Origin: Dehalogenimonas sp. THU2
GTDB lineage: Bacteria > Chloroflexota > Dehalococcoidia > Dehalococcoidales > Dehalococcoidaceae
DNA length: 64,000 nt
NCBI RefSeq assembly: GCF_039749495.1
Contig: NZ_JBDLLU010000013.1
Span: 1-64,000, forward strand
Direction: 5' to 3'
Shown here piece after piece: positions 19,489-26,590 of the stretch (positions within the stretch are counted from its first letter, which is position 1; each line of letters begins with the position of its first letter). A program made the position numbers and the translations under genes. A model generated the notes under the pieces. It did not search any database, had not been told where the DNA came from, and saw only the letters and a program-made list of their open reading frames with translations.

Positions 19489-20502
19489 ATCAAACAAGAC
19501 GCTTATTCCGCCGCCGGCGTCAGCATCGATACCGCCGCTGCCGCCAAGGAACAGATCATCAAGCTGGCGAAAGCCACTTTCACTCCCGGGGTGCTGGGGG
19601 GGCCCGGCTTCTTCGGCGGCATGTTCGAGCTCCCGGGCGGGTTCGTTAAGCCGGTGCTGGTCTCCAGTTGCGACGGCGTGGGCACCAAGCTCAAGATCGC
19701 CTCGGTCCTGGGCAAGCACGATACGGTGGGTATCGACATCGTCAATCACAGTATCGACGATATTCTGACCTGCGGCGCCGCGCCGCTGTTCTTCCTGGAC
19801 TACATCGCCATGGGCAAACTGGACGCGGCGCTGGTGGCCGATATTGTCCAAGGCCTGTCCACGGCGTGTCAAGAGGTCGGCTGCGCCCTCATCGGCGGCG
19901 AGACTGCCGAGATGCCGGGGCTTTACCACGGCAAGGATTATGACCTGGCCGGGTTCATTGTCGGCATCGTCGAGAAAGACCGGATTGTCAATGGGTTGTC
20001 CATCAAGCCGGGGGACGCGGTGCTGGGGTTGCCGTCATCCGGTCTGCATACCAACGGCTATTCCCTGGCCCGCAAGGTTCTCGGCGAGACCCAGGAGGCC
20101 CTGTCCAAGGTCTATCCCGAATTCGACCGCTCCATCGGCGAGGTGCTGCTGGCGCCGCATGTCTCTTACTTCAAAACGCTGCAACCGGTGCTCCGTGATG
20201 TCAAGGGTTTGGCCCACATCACCGGGGGCGGTTTCACCGATAACATCCCCCGCACCCTGCCACCGGGCACCGCCGTCCGTATCAAAACCGGTTCCTGGAC
20301 AGTGCTGTCGGTCTTCGACCTTATCCAGGAAATGGGCAACATCGAACCGGCAGAGATGTACCGGGTTTTCAATATGGGCATCGGCATGACAGTATTCGCC
20401 GACCCCTCGAAAGTCACTGCACTACTCGAAGCCTTGCCGGACGCCAAGATCATCGGTGAAGTAATCACCGATACGGGCAAAGGCCGGGTCATCATCGATT
20501 GA
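19489..20502 (+). CDS. purM: Phosphoribosylformylglycinamidine cyclo-ligase (AIR synthetase), apparent ATC start
   Basis: PurM closes the imidazole ring in purine synthesis (FGAM to AIR). Motifs seen are GVGTKLKIA, GGETAEMPGLY, SSGLHTNGYSL and ITGGGFTDNIPR. The length from the proposed start (337 aa) is usual. The family's N-terminus (KQDAYSAAGV) begins one codon after ATC at 19489, with AAGGAG 6 bases before that ATC. No ATG, GTG or TTG lies at the expected place. The next upstream start is TTG at 19402, followed by GTG codons, and would add about 29 residues without PurM character. ATC as initiator is an inference. purH follows 48 bp downstream. Confidence 0.85.
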   Translation: MKQDAYSAAGVSIDTAAAAKEQIIKLAKATFTPGVLGGPGFFGGMFELPGGFVKPVLVSSCDGVGTKLKIASVLGKHDTVGIDIVNHSIDDILTCGAAPLFFLDYIAMGKLDAALVADIVQGLSTACQEVGCALIGGETAEMPGLYHGKDYDLAGFIVGIVEKDRIVNGLSIKPGDAVLGLPSSGLHTNGYSLARKVLGETQEALSKVYPEFDRSIGEVLLAPHVSYFKTLQPVLRDVKGLAHITGGGFTDNIPRTLPPGTAVRIKTGSWTVLSVFDLIQEMGNIEPAEMYRVFNMGIGMTVFADPSKVTALLEALPDAKIIGEVITDTGKGRVIID

Positions 20503-20550
20503 CACTATGTCGATAACTATCGACGCCTATTAACACTCGGGAGGATTACA

Positions 20551-22086
20551 ATGCGAGCCATCCTAAGCGTTTCCGACAAGACCGGGTTGACCGGTTTCGC
20601 CCACGAGATAGCCGGACTGGGCTGGGAGATATTCTCCACCGGCGGCACTAAAAAGAGCCTGGCTGAGGCCGGAGTGCCGGTGCACGGCATCTCCGACATC
20701 ACCGGGTTCCCGGAAATCCTTGACGGCCGGGTCAAGACGCTGCATCCCGCCGTTCACAGCGGCCTGCTGGCGCGGCGCGACAAGCCGGAGCACATGGAAG
20801 AACTCAAGAAGCAGGGGCTGGGCACCATCGACATGGTGGTGGTCAACCTCTACCCGTTTGTCCAGACGGTGTTTAAGGGTAACGTCACGCTGGAGGACGC
20901 CCTAGAGAACATCGACATCGGCGGCCCGACCATGATCCGGGCTTCCGCCAAGAATTTCCCGGGCGTCATCATCGTCACCGACCCAGCGGATTACGCCATG
21001 GTCGTCGAAAAACTCAAAAGCGGCGGCTTATCGCTCGACGACCGCAAGATGCTGGCCCAGAAGGCCTTTCAGCATACTGCCATGTACGATACCGCCATTT
21101 CGCAGTACCTGTGGCAAGGCAATGACGGCTTCCCGGAGAACATGACCATCGCCCTCAAAAAACGTTTCGACCTGCGCTACGGAGAGAATCCCCACCAGCC
21201 CGCCGCCTTCTACTCCGAGCAGCGCGTCGGCGCCGGCGCCAATACCGGCATCACATGGGCGGAACAGATCTGGGGCAAGGAGCTTTCCTACAACAACATC
21301 CTGGATGCCGACGCCGCCTGGAGCGCCGCCACCGACTACGCCGCGCCGACGGTGTCCATAGTCAAGCACACCAACCCCTGCGGCCTGGCCAGTTTCGATG
21401 ACGTGGCGGAAGCTTACCGCCGCGCCTTTGCCGGCGACCCGGTATCGGCCTACGGCGGCATCGTGGCCGTCAACAGGACGCTGACGGCAGAGATGGCCGA
21501 GGCCATGCGCGGCACCTTTTACGAGATTTCCATCGCCCCCGATTACGAAGAAGCAGCCCTGGAGATACTTAAAAAGCGCAAGGATCTGCGCATCCTCAAG
21601 GCCAAACTCCCGGTACCTGAGGCGCAGGCGCCGCTGGTGTACCGGCGTGTCAAGGGTGGACTCTTGGTGCAGGTTGCCGACGCCCTGCCCGAGGATGCTG
21701 TCACCCTGAAAACGGTCACCCATCGCGCCCCGACCGACGACGAAGTGGCCGATCTGCTCTTCGCTTGGCGGTCGATTAAACACATCAAGTCCAACGCCAT
21801 CGTCTTGGTGAAAGACCGGATGATACTGGGCATGGGCGCCGGGCAACCCAACCGGGTGACCAGCGTGGACATAGCCGTCAAACGGGCGGGCGAAAAATCG
21901 AAGGGCAGCGTCATGGCCTCCGACGCCATGTTCCCGTTCAACGACAGCGTGATGCAGGCCGCGGCGGCAGGCGTCACCGCCATTATCCAGCCGGGCGGAT
22001 CCATCCGGGACGATGATTCCGTCAAGGCCGCCGATGAGGCCGGGATCGCCATGGTATTTACGGGGACGAGACACTTCCTGCATTAA
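20551..22086 (+). CDS. purH: Bifunctional AICAR transformylase / IMP cyclohydrolase
   Basis: The 511-aa product catalyses the last two steps of IMP synthesis. The N-terminal cyclohydrolase has ILSVSDKTGL, STGGTKKSL and VDGRVKTLHP-type motifs (here LDGRVKTLHP). The C-terminal transformylase has the catalytic KHTNPCG (about residue 273) and LRYGENPHQ (about 210). The length is normal. GGAGG lies just before the ATG. It is co-directional with purM. Confidence 0.97.
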   Translation: MRAILSVSDKTGLTGFAHEIAGLGWEIFSTGGTKKSLAEAGVPVHGISDITGFPEILDGRVKTLHPAVHSGLLARRDKPEHMEELKKQGLGTIDMVVVNLYPFVQTVFKGNVTLEDALENIDIGGPTMIRASAKNFPGVIIVTDPADYAMVVEKLKSGGLSLDDRKMLAQKAFQHTAMYDTAISQYLWQGNDGFPENMTIALKKRFDLRYGENPHQPAAFYSEQRVGAGANTGITWAEQIWGKELSYNNILDADAAWSAATDYAAPTVSIVKHTNPCGLASFDDVAEAYRRAFAGDPVSAYGGIVAVNRTLTAEMAEAMRGTFYEISIAPDYEEAALEILKKRKDLRILKAKLPVPEAQAPLVYRRVKGGLLVQVADALPEDAVTLKTVTHRAPTDDEVADLLFAWRSIKHIKSNAIVLVKDRMILGMGAGQPNRVTSVDIAVKRAGEKSKGSVMASDAMFPFNDSVMQAAAAGVTAIIQPGGSIRDDDSVKAADEAGIAMVFTGTRHFLH

Positions 22087-22139
22087 AAATACGAAATCCG
22101 AATATCGAAATACGAAATAAATTCGAATGAACGAATACC
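22086..22139. repeat. AT-rich intergenic repeat overlapping the start of the next gene
   Basis: Words such as AAATACGAAATCCGAATATCG and ACGAATACCAAAACG match the dispersed repeat class. The proposed ATG of the following gene (22127) lies inside the repeat. Confidence 0.6.
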
Positions 22140-23155
22140 AAAACGATGGTCGAGTCGAACGCAGGGGCAAGTTTGCTCCGTCCGAGGCTGTGCTGCGCGG
22201 GGATTCGGCGGACGTCTATTTTCATCGCACCATCGAGATACTGGAAAAAGAGGGCCTCGATCCCATAGCGGTGATGGAGGTCTTTCCCAACGGTTCCGGA
22301 GTTCTCTGTGGCATCGATGAAGCCCTTGCTCTGCTCGACAAGGTGCTACCCCTGGACAACCGCGAGGTTTGGGCGCTGAACGAGGGCGACGCCGTGACAT
22401 CCAAAGAGGTTGTCCTGCGCATTAAAGCCCCCTATCGGAGTTACGGCCTGTACGAGACCGCCCTCTGCGGCATTATGGCTTCCGCCACCGGCTGGGCTAC
22501 CGCCGCGCGGGAATGCGCCGGGGCGGCGGGTGACATCCCCTGCGTCAGCTTTGGGGCGCGGCATGTCCACCCCTTTGTTTCCGGCCGGATGGATTACGCC
22601 GCGGTGAGCGGCGGCTGTAAAGGATGTTCCAGCGTCGAGGGCGCGAAATTGGCCGGCATCGAGCCATCCGGCACCATGCCTCACGCCCTCATCATCGTCA
22701 TGGGCGATACGGTCAAGGCCACGCTGGCTTTCAACAGGCACATCGACTCGGGTGTGGCCAGGGTATCTCTCGTCGATACCTTCAAAGACGAGGCGGAAGA
22801 GAGCCTGCGGGTGGCCGCAGCCCTGGGTGAAACGCTTAAAGCCGTGCGGCTGGACACCCCGGTCGAACGCGGCCGCGTGACCGCGGAACTGGTGAAAGAG
22901 GTCCGCGCCCGGCTTGACCAGGCTGGACACGGTCACGTGGGCGTCTTTGTCAGCGGCGGCCTGACCCCGGAACGCATCAGGTATTTCATCGACAAAGGGG
23001 CGCCGGTGGCCGGCTTCGGCATCGGCAGCTATATCTCCGGGGCAAGGCCTATCGACTACACCGCCGATATCCATGAGGTGAACGGGGTGGCGGTGGCGAA
23101 GCGGGGACGGATACCGGGGATCACCGAAAACCCGCGACTAAAACGAGTGATGTAG
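22127..23155 (+). CDS. pncB: Nicotinate phosphoribosyltransferase (short form)
   Basis: At about 342 aa this is the short archaeal-like NAPRTase that makes nicotinate mononucleotide for NAD salvage. Features are GDSADVYFHRT near residue 26 (substrate loop), VSFGARHVHP near 141, SGGCKGCSSVEGAKL, GTMPHALI, and the phosphate-binding GVFVSGGLTPERI and GFGIGSYI. No alternative ATG, GTG or TTG lies between 22127 and the conserved region, and no Shine-Dalgarno is evident, so the N-terminal few residues are uncertain. They overlap an AT-rich repeat. Confidence 0.88.
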   Translation: MNEYQNDGRVERRGKFAPSEAVLRGDSADVYFHRTIEILEKEGLDPIAVMEVFPNGSGVLCGIDEALALLDKVLPLDNREVWALNEGDAVTSKEVVLRIKAPYRSYGLYETALCGIMASATGWATAARECAGAAGDIPCVSFGARHVHPFVSGRMDYAAVSGGCKGCSSVEGAKLAGIEPSGTMPHALIIVMGDTVKATLAFNRHIDSGVARVSLVDTFKDEAEESLRVAAALGETLKAVRLDTPVERGRVTAELVKEVRARLDQAGHGHVGVFVSGGLTPERIRYFIDKGAPVAGFGIGSYISGARPIDYTADIHEVNGVAVAKRGRIPGITENPRLKRVM

Positions 23156-23156
23156 C

Positions 23157-23588
23157 CTAGCCAAGGCTTTCTTCCAGTATCTCCACCGACCCTTTTACGA
23201 ATCCGGGGCATATCTGTTTAAAATATCCTTCGGCTCTGGCGCGCGCCAGTCCCACCGGGGTGCTGATGTCACAGCCTAACAGGGCGTTGCATTCGGTCGA
23301 ATTGAATCGTTCGACGAATCTCCGATTGAACTCCCCGATCCGGACATAGACCGCCTCGATACCCTCTCTGCCTTCCAGCGGTTCCGCCAAACCCAGGACG
23401 ATACACGCACCGCTCACAGCGCCGCAGGTTTTGCCGCCCCGCCCCATGCCCCCGCCAAAACCCCGCGCCAGCCGCATAGCTGAAGCGACATCCAGACCAA
23501 GATCCTCGCAAAACGCGGTTACGACCGCCTGGGCACAATTCATTTTAGATTCCGCCATGACGGAATAAGCTGTTTCGGCGCGGTTCAT
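23157..23588 (-). CDS. C_GCAxxG_C_C family redox protein
   Basis: The 143-aa product is read from ATG 23588, directly behind AGGAGG. Cysteines are placed as in the C_GCAxxG_C_C family: MNCAQAVV, KTCGAVSGAC, STECNALLGCD and QICPGFV. These small proteins are common in anaerobes and are thought to bind a metal or take part in redox; the exact role is not established. It is convergent with pncB, one base apart, with no terminator visible between them. Confidence 0.85.
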   Translation of the reverse strand: MNRAETAYSVMAESKMNCAQAVVTAFCEDLGLDVASAMRLARGFGGGMGRGGKTCGAVSGACIVLGLAEPLEGREGIEAVYVRIGEFNRRFVERFNSTECNALLGCDISTPVGLARARAEGYFKQICPGFVKGSVEILEESLG

Positions 23589-23660
23589 TTCTCCTCCTGT
23601 ATCAATTGCCATAATTTATGCTGCCCCCGTTCGTAGGCTTCCCGCAACCACCCCTTGACA

Positions 23661-24278
23661 TCATCGTCGAATCGGACGCCGCCTCGATGACGAGATTCCA
23701 GATGCAATATCCCCTAGCTTAACATTACGTTCAGCTCTGGTAACAACTCCTTTAATTCTTGCCTGCCGGGTAGTGTCCGTTTTTGCCCCCTCAATCCAGC
23801 GGATATACATATTACGCGCACTGACCGGGAACCTGGCGAAGTTTTCCAAAGCGATCTTCTCGGTTTCCAACGCCTTTCGAAGATCTTCCGGGGTGCTCAA
23901 GGTCTCCAAGTTGGTGTAAGCCTGGGACCAATTCCCATCTTTTTTAGCGGCGTCGACCGCAGCCAGTCCAGAGGGAGCCATTTTACCGGCTTTGATCAGC
24001 TCCTCAGCTATGAGCCTGTTTCGTTTTGACCAGATGCTGTTGGTTTTCCGGGGGGAGTACCGAAGCATGAAACGATCATCATCGATAGTCTCAAGTTTAC
24101 CATCGATCCACCCATAGGCGATGGCCTCAGGCAATGCCTCTCTGTATCGGAGACCTTTTTGTAAACTGGCCACTTTATAGTGAACTACCCACGCTTCTTT
24201 TTCAGTACCGTTGTGAGTAGAAAACCAGTTTCGCCATTCATCAGCGTTTTTAAATTCCAGCGGTTCTCTTTCCGGCAC
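23661..24278 (-). CDS. YdeI/OmdA-domain protein
   Basis: The 205-aa product opens LEFKNADEWRNWFSTHNGTEKEAWVVHYK and contains ALPEAIAYGWIDGKLETIDDDRF and SIWSKRN, the characteristic blocks of the YdeI/OmpD-associated (bacteriocin-protection) family. The C-terminal part (LENFARFPVSARNMYIRWIEGAK) is also typical. Molecular function is unknown. The mobile element at 24319 inserted 40 bp upstream of its start codon, so its promoter may be displaced. Confidence 0.88.
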   Translation of the reverse strand: MPEREPLEFKNADEWRNWFSTHNGTEKEAWVVHYKVASLQKGLRYREALPEAIAYGWIDGKLETIDDDRFMLRYSPRKTNSIWSKRNRLIAEELIKAGKMAPSGLAAVDAAKKDGNWSQAYTNLETLSTPEDLRKALETEKIALENFARFPVSARNMYIRWIEGAKTDTTRQARIKGVVTRAERNVKLGDIASGISSSRRRPIRR

Positions 24279-24309
24279 GGGTCTATTATATCGGATTTGT
24301 CGAGAGTAA

Positions 24310-24318
24310 TGGCAGATG
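24310..24318. repeat. Left target-site duplication of the mobile element
   Basis: TGGCAGATG, repeated directly at 26507-26515 on the other side of the element. Confidence 0.85.
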
Positions 24319-24373
24319 GGTACTGTTCGGTTGTGGTGGAGACTTTATTTTGGGCGGTGGCTAAAAGACTTAG

Positions 24374-24658
24374 TTACGAAAATATCATACCGCAATCTTT
24401 ACACTGATAACGCTTTCCATTGAATATTTTTTCGATGTTCTTACTTTTGCATTGCGGGCATTTTTCTAACGCTTCGTATTTTGCCCGTTGAATCCTTTCC
24501 CAATCCGATGGCGAGCCTTGTATCATTTCCCAATCAGAACAACTTATAGAAGTCGTATCGCAACCATAAACACAGTTAGTATTGTATCTCAAGCAACTCA
24601 AGCATACATTAACCTTTGCTTTTTCGGGCTTCTTTTTACCAAACCATAAAAATCCCAT
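24374..24658 (-). CDS. Zinc-ribbon protein of the mobile element
   Basis: The 94-aa product has two cysteine clusters. The N-terminal NVCLSCLRYNTNCVYGCD (about 17-33) looks irregular. The C-terminal CPQCKSKNIEKIFNGKRYQCKDCG (about 67-90) is a regular two-knuckle zinc ribbon. Between them lies an acidic, Trp-containing linker. It is transcribed away from the transposase toward the left end. Such ribbons bind nucleic acid or serve as protein scaffolds; its role in transposition is unknown. Confidence 0.7.
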   Translation of the reverse strand: MGFLWFGKKKPEKAKVNVCLSCLRYNTNCVYGCDTTSISCSDWEMIQGSPSDWERIQRAKYEALEKCPQCKSKNIEKIFNGKRYQCKDCGMIFS

Positions 24659-24751
24659 GCGTGAATTATACCCGCTAAAATAATTATTGACAACGTAGCC
24701 ACCTTCGTTTTAGTATATAGACTTAACAAGGGTAATAAAGGACGGTCAATT

Positions 24752-24889
24752 ATGGCTATACCTAGAAAGAAACCCATAATCAAACGTTGCAAACGATGCG
24801 GACACGTTTGGATGGCAAGAGTTACACAACCCGTTGTTTGCCCCGCTTGCTCTAGCCCTTATTGGAATAAGCCAAGGCAAAAGAAGTAA
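24752..24889 (+). CDS. Small basic zinc-ribbon protein (45 aa), transposase leader gene
   Basis: The product MAIPRKKPIIKRCKRCGHVW...VVCPACSSPYW...RQKK has two CxxC knuckles and is strongly basic, as expected for a DNA- or RNA-binding ribbon. AAAGGA precedes the ATG at 24752. Its stop overlaps an ATG (TAATG, 24887-24891) that opens the upstream extension of the transposase frame, a typical translational coupling arrangement. Confidence 0.7.
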   Translation: MAIPRKKPIIKRCKRCGHVWMARVTQPVVCPACSSPYWNKPRQKK

Positions 24890-24915
24890 TGACGGACAAA
24901 GTAATCTATCAGGTG

Positions 24916-24918
24916 TAA
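24916..24918 (+). promoter_or_regulatory. In-frame UAA in the upstream transposase frame (possible recoding site)
   Basis: The frame ATG 24889 (MTDKVIYQV), TAA, GYGHRRKVSKYV continues without another stop into the transposase. The context is GTG-TAA-GGC. Readthrough by the element-borne tRNA is a hypothesis. Confidence 0.45.
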
Positions 24919-24939
24919 GGCTACGGCCACCGCCGGAAA

Positions 24940-25950
24940 GTGAGCAAGTACGTGTTAACCGATTTCGGGTGTAAGTACTGCGAGTCAACGAACGTCGTTA
25001 AATATGGGACGGTCAACGACGTTCAATATTGGTGGTGTAAAAAGTGCGAGCGGAAGTTTGCGGATAACAATGCCTTGCCCAATATGCGAAAACCGCAAAC
25101 CGAAATAGCATCGGCTTTAAGTGCTTTTTATTCCGGCATGAGCATCGACGAAGCGAGAATCCACCTAAGACAAGAATACGGGGATACACCTAGTGATTCT
25201 ACGGTCTATGAGTGGATTCAACGCTTTAGTGACGAAGCCAGTACCAAACTACGGGGATTAAAACCTAAAGTCGGGGATGTTTGGGTAGCCGATGAAACGG
25301 TTCTGGATTTAGACGGGCATAAGATATGGTTCTGGGACTTGATAGACGCCAAAACTAGGTTCCTACTCGCATCACACCTATCATACAGGCGGTCAACGGG
25401 TGATGCTCAATCACTGGTGATGAAAGCTATTAAGCGAGCCGGTAAATCGCCAAAGGTGATTCTAACCGATAAATTAGCCGCCTATTTAGACGGGATACCC
25501 AAAGCGGCGGGGCATTACGGGACGGGCGATATTGAACACTTACAAACTCATGGTTTCGGAAGCGAAACTAACACGAATCTTATCGAGCGTTTCCATTCCA
25601 CTTTGAAGGGACGAACGAAAGTCTTTAAGGGTTTAAAGTCGGTTGAATCAGCTATGACCATTCTTGACGGCTGGCTGGTTCATTACAACTTCTTTAAACC
25701 GCATGAGTCTTTAGAATGGCAAACGCCCGCCGAATATGCGGGGATCGAAAGCCCTTATTCAAACTGGCGGGATGTTGTAGCCGATAGCCGTTTGGATTCC
25801 CCGAATGTAATAACTGTTAGTTCAAAGCGATATGAAGCGGCAACAGTCGGGAAACCTTCACGCTTTGCCCAAAAGCGGCGGGTTAGACAATCTAAACCAC
25901 GAAAGGGGGTGACGCCTATGGCTGTAATTAGTAGCCCTAAAAAGCGTTAA
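24940..25950 (+). CDS. IS6-like DDE transposase with N-terminal zinc ribbon
   Basis: The 336-aa product is read from GTG 24940. An N-terminal zinc ribbon (CKYCESTNVV... WWCKKCERKF, about 11-41) and a helix-turn-helix-like region precede the catalytic core: D in VADETVLDLDG (about 118), D in VILTDKLAAY (about 166) and E in NLIERFHSTLKGR (about 206), the IS6/IS240 pattern. GTG 24940 has no Shine-Dalgarno. The same frame opens at ATG 24889, coupled to the preceding gene, but is broken by a single TAA at 24916-24918 (codon 10). If the element's UUA-anticodon tRNA reads that codon, the product gains 17 residues. Confidence 0.9.
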   Translation: MSKYVLTDFGCKYCESTNVVKYGTVNDVQYWWCKKCERKFADNNALPNMRKPQTEIASALSAFYSGMSIDEARIHLRQEYGDTPSDSTVYEWIQRFSDEASTKLRGLKPKVGDVWVADETVLDLDGHKIWFWDLIDAKTRFLLASHLSYRRSTGDAQSLVMKAIKRAGKSPKVILTDKLAAYLDGIPKAAGHYGTGDIEHLQTHGFGSETNTNLIERFHSTLKGRTKVFKGLKSVESAMTILDGWLVHYNFFKPHESLEWQTPAEYAGIESPYSNWRDVVADSRLDSPNVITVSSKRYEAATVGKPSRFAQKRRVRQSKPRKGVTPMAVISSPKKR

Positions 25951-25976
25951 CGGCTAAGTACTAGTTAGCCGTTAAC
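25946..25976 (+). terminator. Hairpin at the transposase stop codon
   Basis: A perfect 12-bp stem (GTTAACGGCTAA) with a 7-nt loop overlaps the stop codon and lies 17 bp before the tRNA. There is no clear U tract, so it may be a processing or weak termination site. Confidence 0.5.
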
Positions 25977-25992
25977 AAAGGTTTCCGCATCG

Positions 25993-26064
25993 GGGGGCTT
26001 CGTCTAATGGTCAGGACGACGGTCTTTAAAACCGATAGAGCCAGTTCAATTCTGGTAGCCCCCA
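25993..26064 (+). tRNA. Suppressor tRNA, anticodon UUA (reads UAA)
   Basis: The cloverleaf is complete: a 7-bp acceptor stem without mismatch (GGGGGCT with AGCCCCC), U8, a D arm GTC...GAC with GG in the loop, an anticodon stem ACGGT/ACCGA with one A-A mismatch at the first pair, and anticodon loop CTTTAAA. The T arm GCCAG/CTGGT has loop TTCAATT. Loop positions 34-36 are TTA, which decodes UAA and possibly UAG by wobble. The D arm (GTCTAATGGTCAGGAC) is tRNA-Glu-like and the anticodon arm is Gln-like, so one base change at position 36 could derive it from either. CCA is not encoded, unlike the five other tRNAs here. The amino acid is unknown. Confidence 0.85.
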
Positions 26065-26144
26065 CTTGTCTTTAATAGTACACCTAAACACGTTCAAAGT
26101 CAATAGTTTTACGAATAAAATACGATTGAAAGGTAGGTCTTAAT

Positions 26145-26345
26145 ATGGGTTCATTTTTCGGGCGTTTACTGCTTTTTATTCTGGGTGGGGCTTTGCTATT
26201 GGGTGGTATTTTTCTGATATTCTCCGCTATCGTTTCTATGCCCTTTGTCGCCGATTATACCGATTCATTTTGGTTAGTCGGACTACTAGGTGTAGTCGCC
26301 ATGTTAGCGGGGTCGTTTATCAGCCGCTTTGCCATTCACGGCTAA
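26145..26345 (+). CDS. Small two-helix membrane protein of the mobile element
   Basis: The 66-aa product has helices at about 6-30 and 41-60 separated by a short loop (ADYTDSF). AAAGGTAGG lies before the ATG. Its sequence is not recognised. A hairpin with a T-rich tail (26378-26414) lies 33 bp past the stop and could terminate the tRNA/membrane-protein transcript. Confidence 0.6.
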   Translation: MGSFFGRLLLFILGGALLLGGIFLIFSAIVSMPFVADYTDSFWLVGLLGVVAMLAGSFISRFAIHG

Positions 26346-26492
26346 GACAATAACCAAACCGCCTTGTATTATCATACCTAGCCCTACTAAAAATAGGGCT
26401 AGGTATTTTGTCGGCTCAAAGAACGTTAAGACAAAACCTACCCCGACATATACCAGAGACATTCTAAATAGGTGCTTTTTTAAATCAACCAT
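26304..26492 (-). CDS. Possible small membrane protein at the right end of the element
   Basis: The 62-aa frame has two hydrophobic stretches (about 11-27 and 32-53) and a charged C-terminus. It overlaps the end of the plus-strand gene at 26145-26345 and contains a terminator-like hairpin. No ribosome-binding site is visible. Coding is possible but unproven. Confidence 0.4.
   Translation of the reverse strand: MVDLKKHLFRMSLVYVGVGFVLTFFEPTKYLALFLVGLGMIIQGGLVIVLAVNGKAADKRPR
26378..26414 (+). terminator. Hairpin near the right end of the mobile element
   Basis: An 11-bp stem ACCTAGCCCTA with a 7-nt loop, followed by ATTTTG on the plus strand. Confidence 0.6.
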
Positions 26493-26506
26493 AACCGAAC
26501 AGTACC

Positions 26507-26515
26507 TGGCAGATG
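26507..26515. repeat. Right target-site duplication of the mobile element
   Basis: TGGCAGATG, identical to 24310-24318. Confidence 0.85.
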
Positions 26516-26533
26516 TATATCAGATATATTCAT

Positions 26534-26563
26534 TTGACAACTGCTGATTTTTCTGATTATACT
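26534..26563 (+). promoter_or_regulatory. Promoter of the AbrB-arsM pair
   Basis: TTGACA, an 18-bp spacer and TATACT, 19 bp outside the mobile element, so the insertion left the core promoter intact. Confidence 0.75.
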
Positions 26564-26590
26564 GATTTGTATCTATTTGCAGGGGCACTT

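Larger units (their letters stand above)
24319..26506. mobile_element. 2.2-kb transposable element encoding an ochre-suppressor tRNA
   Basis: The ends are inverted repeats: GGTACTGTTCGGTTGTGGT at 24319-24337 and its near-perfect reverse complement at 26488-26506 (18 of 19 match). They are flanked by the 9-bp direct repeat TGGCAGATG. GGTACTGTT resembles IS6-family ends, but at 2188 bp the element is far longer than a usual IS6 copy. Its base and codon use is visibly AT-richer (TTA, AAA and GTA codons) than the host genes. Cargo in order: zinc ribbon (-), zinc ribbon (+), transposase (+), tRNA-Sup (+), small membrane protein (+) and a possible small membrane protein (-). Intact ends and duplication suggest a recent insertion. 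Confidence 0.9.

Noticed and set aside
24374-24658. UAA readthrough of the minus-strand zinc ribbon
   Set aside because: The frame after its TAA runs into sequence antisense or out of frame to the next gene with no protein-like character.
24887-24892. UAA readthrough of the plus-strand zinc-ribbon gene
   Set aside because: TAA is followed immediately by TGA, so suppression would add just one residue.
26304-26492. Firm gene call for the minus-strand frame at the right end of the element
   Set aside because: No ribosome-binding site and a terminator-like hairpin inside; kept only as a possible gene.
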